Source: Chlorokybus atmophyticus
Lineage: Eukaryota > Streptophyta > Chlorokybophyceae > Chlorokybales > Chlorokybaceae
Assembly: GCA_009103225.1 (NCBI GenBank)
Contig: RHPI01002503.1
Coordinates: 512,106-560,295, forward strand
Direction of reading: 5' to 3'
DNA: 48,190 nucleotides
Shown here: positions 12,658-21,848 of the stretch, one piece after another
Layout: the number at the start of each line of letters is the position of its first letter
Position numbering within the stretch: position 1 is the stretch's first letter
Notes under the pieces: model-generated
The model's database searches: none
What the model was told of the DNA's origin: nothing
What the model saw: only the letters and a program-made list of their open reading frames with translations
Made by a program: the position numbers and the translations under genes

Positions 12658-13295
12658 GCTGCTATAGACAGACAGCAAGCTGTGTCAGCACAGCTGTCGT
12701 CCTTGTTTCGCTGTTCTTTCCACACCCAAGCTAGCAAAGACAGCGACGCAAGAGCACGCATGCATAATTACGAACAGATGCACATAGTTCTCATATCCCT
12801 GCACGGCTACCGCCGCCGCCAGCTGCTTCAGCCTACCGCTTGCTGCATGCTGTGGCAGCAGTGGAGCAACTTACTCCTTTTTTAATAAATTATATACTCC
12901 TAGGCAATGCAAAACACGCTTGGGACCACGCTGGGCGAGTGAGTGAGTGCAAGGCGTGTCCACGGCACGCTACGGCACTTTTCATGTCAGCATTGCTTGG
13001 TTGGGTTCATCCGGTTAGCGTCTCTCGGGATCGCCGTCACTACAGACGATATCGATACTGATTTCAGCTATCTTTAGCCCCGAGTGGAAGATAACTCTAG
13101 CAAGTCCTGATATCCACGCTAGCTGTTGGTTTCTCTAAACTCTAAAGCGACCGCTGTTGATTCAACAGCTAACGCAGAAGCAACAACCAGAGTGCGGCAG
13201 CTTCATCCCACACTGTTGTCAGCACATTGTCGTCCTGCTGCTCCATCGCCGCCGCTTCCGGGGCGCTGCTGCTGGGGGAGTCCAGTCCAATCGCA
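12658..13295. promoter_or_regulatory. Divergent upstream region of DHA kinase and transaldolase
   Basis: A 638-bp spacer between head-to-head start codons must contain both promoters. It includes an AT-rich stretch near 12880-12900 (TTTTTTAATAAATTATATAC) that could act as a core promoter for either gene. No specific regulator site is recognised. Confidence 0.45.
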
Positions 13296-15675
13296 ATGCA
13301 GCTGTGCAGCGCCATTGCGGCGCAGTGCGCATCCGCATGTTCCGCTGCGGCTCCAGCGGCTGGGGCAGCTGTCACCGGGAGGAGGGCTGAACGGGTGAGC
13401 CTGGTAGCAGCAGTGCCAACGAAAGATCTGCTTTCCGCTCTGTTTGCTGCTTGGCACTGTGTGTTCAGCAGTCGCAGCATGCACTGCCGGTTGTTTGACG
13501 CTCCGGCTATGTGCACGCAGGGGACAGGACGGTGTCCAGCCGCAATCCCCCAGGCAAGGACAGGTACGTCAGTACGCTTGGTTTGAAAGGACTTGTTACG
13601 TTGCGTCATTGCGCACAAACAAGCTTTTTCTTTCAATTGGGCTTAGTAGAGTGTACGTCCAATGCAGTCGCGTAAACGGCAGTTGCCACGACACCCTGCA
13701 TGCACAATGCACAGAGGCTGACTTGCACTCTGCCTGTGGGATTATATGTGTCGTCTCCTGCAGCGTTTTCTGGCGCCAAGTTGAGGCTGCGCAAACACCA
13801 CGCCACTGTGACGGTGCAAAGGCGGCCGCTCGATGTGGTTGCGGCCGTGGCGCCGGCAGCAGCTGCCACAAGCACGCTGCTGTCAGCTATCCAGGAGCAC
13901 ACGCAAGTTGTACCAGGTGGATATTGCAATATTGCTCCATGTCACTCATGGCAACCACACTCATGGAATGCGTGAAGCACATGACAATAACAGCATGAGC
14001 ACATGTATCATGCAGCACGGCATGCATGTTTACTAGCATTGCTTTATAGCAGCCTCAGCAGCACAGCTGTTTGCATGGATGGGCACGCGACTGCACGAAT
14101 CTGTCACATGCAAGCTTTGTGCACATCGGCTGGCCGGCTGATTGATTGTTGCAATCTGAACAGATACCTTTGCGTTGGATGACTTCGCACGCTACCGGCC
14201 CGAGGCGGGCATCGTGAGCTCTCGGACGGTGTTGCAGGCGTCGTGTGACGGCCCGCAGTGGGGTGGCGTCGTGCAGAGCGCGCTGTCGTATGCCGAGTGC
14301 CAGCTGGAAGAGTCCAGGGAGGACATGTTCTCCTGCTTCGAAGACAAGCTGTTTGTCAACTTTGGCGCGGAGATTGCTGCCAAGGTGTCAGGCCGCGTGT
14401 CCACTGAGGTTGATCCCGTCTCTGTTCGCGACACTGCCAAGGTGTGTGCATGCGCGGCAACATGCCTGCTGCCATGAAGTGCGCTTGATCTAGCCATGCT
14501 CAGATGGGGTTGGGTCATGCAATGTATCATAGCCACATCACCGTTACAAGCAAGCTGCTTTCTATCAGTTGCATATCAATTGTGCGCAACCATAAACAAG
14601 CTTGTGAGAGCCAGTTGGCTTGACTCCTCGGATTACGAACGCTCTATGCAGTGCGTGGCGAGAGGCAAGCGCATCGCTCAGCTGTATTCTGATATGGGCG
14701 TTGAGAAGGACAAGTATTTGCTCAAGATCCCTGCAACCTGGGAAGGCATTCAGGTACCAAGCTCGATGCCATTGAAGTATCCAACCATCACTTGCTGACT
14801 GCAGTCACATATATGCCGTGCGCAAGCATTCATGGTGATTAGCATTGATCTCAACTGCTATCTGTTTGTTAGGCAGCAAAGCAGCTGGAGGCTGAAGGCA
14901 TCCAATGTCACATGACACTGGTGTACTCGCTGGTTCAGGCTGCAGCCTGTGCACAGGTGCGTGCCGATCAATCAGAGTTCATGCAATGCTGAACATCATC
15001 AAGCTCAGTCAAACTCTCATAGTAACTCTCATAGTAACTTCGCTTTGGTCGCTGCAGGCAGGGTGTTCTGTCATTCAGCCAATGGTTGGACGTACCGACG
15101 ACTGGTCTCAGCGCAGCGGCGGCAAGTTGGGCGTGGGCATACAGCTGGCGAAGGACGTCTACAACTACTGCAAGAAGTTTGGCAAAGATTGCAAGGTGTG
15201 TGGGTCACACACAGGCATGGAGAGCAAGCAGCAGCGACTGCCTGCTGATGTATTGTCTATTGGCAGATCATGGTTGCCAGCCTGCGCAATGTTGAGCAAG
15301 TGATGGAGTTGGTGGGAGTGGACTACCTCGTCGTGTCCCCGAAGCTGTTGGACATGCTTTCGTCGAGTCCATCCAAGCCTCTCCCGAGGAAGTTGAGCTT
15401 GCAGAACGCAAAAGACAGCGGCATGAAAGAGATGAAGGTCAGTCATTTGCTTGTGGTCGTCTGTGTCTAGGTCCATGCGCATGTGCCAAAGAAAGTACAC
15501 TCTGACTGTTTGCCTTGTGCGCTCATTGCAGGTGGATGAAAAGCAGTTTGCTGCCCACATGAAGGAGGACAACCTTGCTCAGGAGTTGCTGAACGCGGGT
15601 ATGAAGACTTACAATGAAGACCATGAGCGCCTGGTGCAGGACTTGGCCAAGATGTACCCAGCTGCAAACAACTAA
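13296..15675 (+). CDS. TAL: Transaldolase, plant TRA1-like, probably plastidial
   Basis: Transaldolase moves a dihydroxyacetone unit between sugar phosphates in the pentose phosphate pathway through a Schiff-base lysine. Nine exons: 13296-13394, 13521-13563, 13764-13916, 14164-14441, 14652-14753, 14873-14956, 15058-15195, 15267-15437 and 15532-15675, giving 403 aa. The N-terminus ([20 protein letters not shown], then GRRAER) is Ala/Ser/Cys-rich with basic residues, like a plastid transit peptide. The catalytic lysine is the K in [13 protein letters not shown]. Other landmarks are [39 protein letters not shown] and the C-terminus KMYPAANN. The usual DATTNPS motif is replaced by [10 protein letters not shown], as I recall for the plant TRA1 subgroup. 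Exon 2 is only 43 nt, and its phase is needed to join exons 1 and 3. The start is the first in-frame ATG; exons 1 and 2 are the least certain. Confidence 0.9.
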
Positions 15676-15699
15676 TCGCAGTACAGCTACAATGCACCT

Positions 15700-15704
15700 T
15701 GTAA
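15700..15704 (+). terminator. TGTAA poly(A) signal of transaldolase
   Basis: TGTAA lies 25 nt after the TAA stop, a typical green-algal distance. It is followed within a few bases by a G-run and the assembly junction. Confidence 0.6.
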
Positions 15705-15709
15705 ATAAC

Positions 15710-15737
15710 GGGGGGGGGCCTAGCACACCTGCTGTCN
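15710..15737. other. Sequence junction: nine Gs, 19-nt copy of EDC4 exon, then N
   Basis: A run of nine G (15710-15718) runs into a 19-nt segment (15718-15736) identical to 5141-5159 inside EDC4 exon 2. It is followed by a single N at 15737, the only ambiguous base in the window. The 2.9-kb repeat copy starts directly after the N. This combination looks like a gap-fill or contig join rather than natural sequence. Confidence 0.75.
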
Positions 15738-18670
15738 TAACTAATTGATAATTAGCTCATTTTTTCTTCAACCATACATACAAGTAAGGTCGCAAATGCG
15801 TTGTACTTATATGTGAACAAGAACACGCAACACTTCGTTAATAAGGTTGCCTAAATGATGGAGGGGGTATCATCGGTTTTGAATGTCGTCATCAATTACT
15901 ATGTGTAGATTGCTTGCTGACATGCTGATGCACGCATATATATGGCAATACTGCCAACAATAGAAGGAGAGCAAGAGCACGAGTGAGGTGAGTGTGGTAC
16001 TGCATGCTGATACAAGTAATGAGGCATGATGAGAGCGGTGCGAGTAAAGTTGTGGCATGGTGTCAGCGTGTCACTGCGCGCACATACTTCTACTGCGCCC
16101 CCTTGAGTATCTATGAACGCCAACCCGCGCACACGCTCGCGCGTGCATACTTGAGCACACACGCTCGCACATGTGCGGATGTGTGTGCGCATATGCGCAA
16201 AGCGTGTAGCAGCTACCCACGCATGCACGCGCACGCACACATCATGTGCTGTGCACGCTACCAACGATGCAAGCTTTGTTACCACCATGCATACGCTTGA
16301 CAGCTTGCTCTCTATATCAGCATGTGCAAATAACATGAACGCATCATGCATTGATTGCGCGTGTCGTTGCTTTGGTGTGGCTGTCATCGTTCTAGTTTGC
16401 AGTACACTCTACATGCACACAACCACAATATACCTAGACTACATACGTGTACTACAACTGAGCCAATTCAGGCTATCCCCTGGCACGGATGTTGCATTGG
16501 CAAAGCATGGTCAAAAAATGACAGAACATGAATGAACACGAGAAAAAAAACTACAAGACTGTCAGTATACCAGTACTATCCTCACAATACCCCTCTCCCC
16601 TCTTTATGCAATGTTGACACCGCCACAAATGTTATGTCCACCTTATTGTCCGATACCAACTAATCCAAACTCTGCCACATAACGTTCTACCACACACGTG
16701 TTGTTGACCGCAGCAAAGATGTTGAAGTGAAGGGTGGGTGAGGGTGGGTGTGGGTGGGAGCATATGTGCATGCGTACATACAGCCAACCTTCAGATCTAT
16801 GCGTGCGAGTGAGTGAATGTGGGCATTAGTGTATGCACTGCATGTGTACACTGCGCACATGCTTTTGTGTAGGCATGCAAGCTGCAGACTCACATGCGCA
16901 TATGTGTCCTTGCGTGCATACGCATGAGCATCTCCCTGGTGCATATTTATATCGGGCCGCACCCCCTCACACAACACTCACCGCCAATGTTGAGAGTGAC
17001 ATCGTATGTCGTAGCATTGGACTGAACGGGAATATATATAGTAGTAGTATATAGTCTGAGCACCTACATTGGCACACACACGCCTACACACCTGCTGCCA
17101 ATGGTGAGCAGAAACTCCTGGCGGCGACGTTGGGGAAGGAGGTTGAAAGGTTGGGTGTTTCTTTTTGGGGAGGGGGAGATACAAGTGTACGTGAAAGAGA
17201 GCGAGAAAGGCAGGTGCATACACATGCAGTCGAAGTACTACTATGTAACTGCATTGACACATGGCTGCGTGCACGCGCGTATACAGCATGGCTATGCATG
17301 CTTACACGTATACACCTGTACAGACTTACATTACAGTTATTGACAGTGTGTACAAGGAGTGTTTTACAGCACAACTATGTATACAATACCACATGCGTGG
17401 CTTTGTGTACTGGAAATATCCAGGGCTCTGCGAGGTTGTTTTGGGGGTGAGAGGGTGAGAGCACAGATATGCACAAGACAGACACGCCTGTGCGTAAACA
17501 TGTACACACGTGCCCGCTCGCACATTTGCATGCGTTGTCGTGTGCGTATGCATGCATGAGCGTGTGCATGTAGGCGCACGCACGTGCACATGCACACAAG
17601 CGTCTGGGCATATGTGCCTGCATGTCAATGAGAGTGTGCTCGTGTAAATATATGGGGGCGCAAATACTGTGTATATGCAATAACCTTGCCGGTGCGCTCT
17701 TATCGCGGCGTATTTTTGGCATGTGTTAATTGGACAACGTGGTCGGCCGGCAACGACAGCAGCCAGCACACACAAGGCACCTTGGCAGCACAGCATGCAA
17801 CACGTGCTGCAGAGGAAAGGCAATGGCATGCACTGTGCAACCAAACAAGGCAGCAACATCACATATCTGAACATGAACATGAAGTTGGTTAGCATATGCA
17901 AGTCAAAAGCGCCTCACGGTGAGGCCCTCACCTGCACGCACATATGCAACTGTGCTGTTACTCAACATAGGACGCTAGCTTCCATAGCAACACGCGCAGC
18001 CTGGGGTAACTGCTAGCTGACTCAGTGTGCCAGGCAGAGTGGAAGCGTCACTACCTGGGTGGGTAACCGCAGGTTGGAAGCCAGGTTGTGCCTGCAATTT
18101 CAGTGGTACTGTGTGCACTACAGCCTGCGTATGTGCTTTCATGAGAACCAATGAGACCAAGTATCCCCATACACAGGTGTACAGGCAATGATACATGTGC
18201 TCACCCCACTTACATCCCATGAGCCAACACGTCTTGCTCAAATACACTCCTACAACTGGATATATGTACACATAAACCGCTGACATTCACCAGCCAGTAA
18301 CAGCACTGCTTATTGCTCAAACTCTACAGACGGAACAAGTCAATGCTCAGCGAGGAGCAAGCATGGGCTGCAAGCGCTAGTTCGGTGCTTCCTGCAATGG
18401 TGTAACTGTTACCCTCCATCTCCGCAGTGATAGCAACGACGGTTTCGTTGTCTTTCAACTCGTTGCCGACTAACCACAACACTTGCTCAACGCCCTTGGA
18501 ACCCGCCGCTTGCAATGCATGTGTCAAAGTCACTCTGTCAACGGACGTCTGCTGGACTTTGCGCTTGCCTCGCTTTACTGATATCTGCAATTGAAAACAA
18601 CAAATGCGCTAAGCAACAACTGAGTGTGGGTAACCAAAACCTGTTGCATTCGTTTACATGACCTTACAGA

Positions 18671-18672
<2 letters not shown>
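15738..18672 (+). repeat. Direct repeat, copy 1 (2,935 bp)
   Basis: The block matches 21849-24783 at a constant offset of 6111 bp, in the same orientation, with no difference in the parts I compared, including long stretches of noncoding DNA. Its left edge is the N and its right edge an (AT)n run. It holds only the last exon of the 24435-26006 gene (as 18324-18584) plus that gene's 3' flank, so it is the copy out of context. The block has many alternating purine-pyrimidine runs (CA, TG, CG) and GCATGC palindromes but no other gene that I can recognise. Confidence 0.95.
18324..18584 (-). pseudogene. Detached copy of the final exon of the unrecognised 316-aa gene
   Basis: This is an exact copy of the exon at 24435-24695 (ISVKRGKRKVQQTSVD to SIDLFRL stop) inside repeat copy 1. 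The upstream exons are missing; the neighbouring sequence is the (AT)n run and the protease-like gene. The protease-like exon ends in phase 1 whereas this exon starts in phase 0, so they do not join in frame. Confidence 0.8.

Positions 18673-18700
<28 letters not shown>
18673..18700. repeat. (AT)14 microsatellite at the end of repeat copy 1
   Basis: An uninterrupted AT run begins at exactly the base where copy 1 stops matching copy 2, and where the protease-like gene loses its 3' exons. Confidence 0.95.
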
Positions 18701-18701
<1 letters not shown>

Positions 18702-18717
18702 ACGCTGGGGGGCCTAC

Positions 18718-18968
18718 CAGCCGCAGAGAAGTACGCGACCCCACGCGCACGGACCTCGTTGACAGCTTGCGCGATGATCCCGTTCTGCACACGCATTTGT
18801 TCGTTCACACACACACACAACAACAATATTCGGACACTCCCCTGCTACTACTTCTTGGAAAAACACCTACTTGAAACATGGGCTCGTTGAAGAACACGAT
18901 GTCGTCCACAATGACGCGACATCCCGCGTCCGCCAACCTGACACCGGACACTCTAGGTCAACCCCAAT

Positions 18969-19016
<48 letters not shown>

Positions 19017-20578
19017 GCACTCACTCTCGTATTCCGTTTGCAAAGTCTGCGTCGCCAGCGACGGCGGTGTGGAAGGCGAGGTCCGCGTCGGGGGCGACGG
19101 CGTGGACCACCTGGAGCATCGCGCGGCCCTCGTCCGAGGCGGGAACTGCACTCACTCGTTGTTGGTGAAAGTTGTTGTTGTTGTTGTTGATGAAGTTGTT
19201 TCGTCAAGTCAGTCAGTTTGCTTATTTTGCTTATGGATCTTGGGCCAGACATGCCATACGACGAAGCGTATGGCATGTTTAAAGAGACAATGTGCTGATG
19301 CTGATACCGACTTTGCGTGCGCGTGCGTATGCGCGTGCGTGCTTTAGCCCCTCACGACTATGACATGTGCGTGCACTCACCGGAGTCAGCCAACACCTGC
19401 ACACCCTTTGGAAGCGCGTTGGCCACTACGTCAGCGGCGTATCCTCCCAAACTACGAAGCAACATAGCATCATCATCATCATACCCCCCAGAACAAAAGC
19501 ACAAAGCCAGACACAAGTGGTACGCAACGGCATCGTTAGCACGGTAGGAAAGCTGACGTGAGTAACGTGTGTGGTTGTGTGTGAGTTAGTAAGAGCAGCC
19601 ACCTGTTGAACGAGTCGGAGAGCACCCCCACTTTCACCGGGCGCCGCCAGCTGCCTTGCAACTTGAGCGATACAGACATCGCCCGAGAGCCTTGTCTGCT
19701 TTGCTGCGTGTGTGGGTATGTGTGGGTAGGGGGGTTAGCAAGCGTGTGTGTGAGTCACACATACGGCAACCCACCCACGCAACACATGGATTGTCGGTTG
19801 TTGATGCAATGGGATGCGAACCTGTTTGGCGGTGTGCAAGCTCTCGCGTATGAGGTGCAGGCATTTGCAGCTCTCCAGCTGCCAGCCAGGTGGGTGAGTG
19901 TGACTGACACACACACACACACACACACACACAGTCAGAGTGTCCCTCTTTCCCACCTGAGAGATTTTACTCATGGGCAGCCAGCCTGACACGACTCGCC
20001 CAACAAACGCAATGTCCTCGCCCCCGAGACTTCCCAACTCGCGTGCCAGGTCCTCGGCAGAACATCCTTCCACAGCAGCTGCAGACATGCACGTGTTGTG
20101 TGCATTTGTTTATATAACAACCACACAACAAAGAACACCTGCTCTACCCCCGTACCCTGTCATACACGTACGCACACGCGCCATGCGTGTGTGAGATGAG
20201 AGGAGACAGACAAGAACAGCATTATTAATGTCGAGAAGATAAGCATAAGATAAACCATATCAATGGCAACGCGTGTATTTGCAACATCAACAAAAAACAA
20301 TGTCGCAAGTGGGTTTCTGCGTGCAATAATCAGCATATGATACCTGCGGAGAAGCGCACTTGGTCGCCGCGGATGTGAGAGCGCCGGGCGGCACTTCTTC
20401 TGGACTTCTGTGCTTGTTCTTCTTCTTCTTTGGTGATTGGTTGTTGTGTTTGTTGCTGTTGTTGTGCGAGCGCCTGAAGGCCTGAGCTGATGGAGGGTTG
20501 TTGTTGCGCCACCACCTGATGCTGCTGGTGTGCAGCTACACACAACAGCAGCAGGAATAAAATAGCAGCTGGCGCCAT
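18718..20578 (-). CDS. Secreted subtilisin/sedolisin-like protease homologue, bacterial type, 3' truncated
   Basis: It begins MAPAAILFLLLLCVAAHQQH, a clear signal peptide, followed by a Gln-rich linker. Exon 1 is 20578-20344; further exons lie at 20078-19957, 19878-19822, about 19670-19625, 19445-19380, 19155-19040, 18940-18880 and 18785-18718. Readable blocks are VEGCSAEDLARELGSLGGED (prodomain-like), VKVGVLSDSFN (probable catalytic Asp), GGYAADVVANALPKGV, DEGRAMLQVVHAVAPDADLA, LADAGCRVIVDDIVFFNEPM and NGIIAQAVNEVRARGVAYFS. I recognise these as the fold of a bacterial secreted S8-like group. DEGRAM stands where subtilisins have HGT, so Glu replaces His, as in sedolisins. The region that would carry the serine is absent: the last exon ends SAAG at a GTAGGC donor and runs into the (AT)n junction. 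Whether the gene is broken in nature or by assembly cannot be told here. The fourth acceptor (CAAG) is weak. Confidence 0.7.
18970..19013 (+). repeat. (CA)n microsatellite in a protease-like gene intron
   Basis: A perfect CA run of more than 20 units lies in the intron between the exons with DADFANGI and ELADAGCRV (minus strand). Confidence 0.95.
19906..19933 (+). repeat. (CA)n microsatellite in a protease-like gene intron
   Basis: A CA run lies in the intron between protease-like exons 2 and 3, just upstream (minus-strand sense) of the exon 3 acceptor. Confidence 0.9.
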
Positions 20579-20598
20579 GCTGATTGCTGGTGGAGAGA

Positions 20599-20599
<1 letters not shown>

Positions 20600-20637
<38 letters not shown>
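20600..20637 (+). repeat. (CA)n microsatellite just upstream of the protease-like gene
   Basis: A CA run lies about 22 bp upstream of the ATG at 20578, so in its 5' leader or core promoter. The stretch 20638-21360 beyond it is also rich in CA, CAA and GGA simple sequence and shows no gene. Confidence 0.9.
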
Positions 20638-20641
<4 letters not shown>

Positions 20642-21360
20642 ACGCATGATGATCGTCATTGTTGTTGTGCAGCAGGGACACACACGAAGCATGCATATGC
20701 GGGTGCAGGTGGTAAAGAGGAGGAGGAGGAGCGGGGAGACCTACCTACAGCCACAGAACAACAGCAGCCAAGGACATGCCTGCCTGCATGTATGCGCATG
20801 TAGCTGTGTGCATAGCTAGCTATGGGCTCACACACCTTGCAGCAGGCAGAGAAGGAAGAAGGAAGGAAGAGAGCAACGACCACAACAACAACAACTACTA
20901 CTTGCTGCTACATGCCACAGCACAGAATGCGCTTAAGACGAACGCCCAGCCGGCTGAGCAATGCACATCACGACGCTGTGTGGATGCTGCAACACACACA
21001 CAATGCAACCTGCATCATTCCGTATACAGACACACACACAGCTCGGTCCTGGTTTACGGACAGAGCGACAGCGACGGGTAATGGCGGTGCGTGCCACGCT
21101 TTCTTTCGTTCTCTCTCGAGAAAATCAAAGAACAGGCATATTACAGGATCTCAACCTGCTGTGTATCGTGAGCTACCGATACATGTGTGAAGTATCTTGT
21201 ATCAGTGAACTGACACAATTAAGTCAGAACGCAATACGATAACCAAGTCTTGGGTGGGACAATGACCACGTCAAACGTAGTTAGTAGAAATTGTCAGTTT
21301 GTCAATAAGTAAAAATGTTTGCGTTGAGAAACTATTATCACAACGACGCATCGAGGTTTT

Positions 21361-21395
21361 GGGACTACGCATTGGGACTACGCATTGGGACTACG
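21361..21395 (+). repeat. 13-bp tandem repeat, 2.7 units
   Basis: GGGACTACGCATT occurs twice in full (21361-21373, 21374-21386), followed by a partial third unit GGGACTACG. It directly adjoins a hairpin. Confidence 0.9.
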
Positions 21396-21396
21396 T

Positions 21397-21425
21397 AGTC
21401 TGTGTTGGGTAACGCAACACAGACT
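21397..21425. repeat. Perfect 11-bp hairpin
   Basis: AGTCTGTGTTG (21397-21407) and its exact reverse complement CAACACAGACT (21415-21425) flank a 7-nt loop. More C/T-rich and G/A-rich inverted segments follow to about 21530, including GCAGGGAA next to TTCCCTGC. The stretch 21540-21848 beyond is strongly AT-rich, unlike its surroundings, and shows no gene. The style resembles the short dispersed repeats of green-algal organelle intergenic DNA, but I recognise no organelle gene. Confidence 0.75.
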
Positions 21426-21848
21426 CTTCCGTTCCGTTCAGTGGGGCAGCTCCTTCCTTCCGTGTACAACTACCTGCCTGTAGGAAGGGGCAGGGAACTT
21501 CCCTGCGGGAAGGGGAAGTGGCCTACCGTATAGCCGTACATGCACTACAGCTCAAAGTTCATGCGAAAACTTTTGTTGGGATTTTCAAGAATTATAGCTG
21601 TATTGCAAGAGAGTGCCGTATGCATGTTACAATTAAAGCGTGGTATATATCAACAAATACGATGTGATTATATACCAATTAATATTGCTACGTCGCGAAC
21701 GAGCACTACAATTACCTCACATCAATTATTATACCGTGTCAATACGATACAAGTGTAAGCGAGTACAATAATGACATGTAAATAGCGCAATATTCACTCA
21801 TTATCTATTATACATTTCCAGTTAGCATAGAGAAACACTTTGCATGTA

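Noticed and set aside
17326-17901. 191-codon minus-strand frame, duplicated at 23437-24012
   Set aside because: The translation is His/Cys/Thr-rich from CA/TG/CG alternation and has no family resemblance; the second copy exists only because the DNA is repeated.
18324-18718. Fusion of the protease-like gene with the orphan exon in repeat copy 1
   Set aside because: The donor at 18717 is phase 1 and the exon at 18584 is phase 0; the joined frame reaches a stop early.
18970-19013. CA/TG runs as telomere-like sequence
   Set aside because: They are dinucleotide repeats inside introns; no TTTAGGG or related telomere unit is present.
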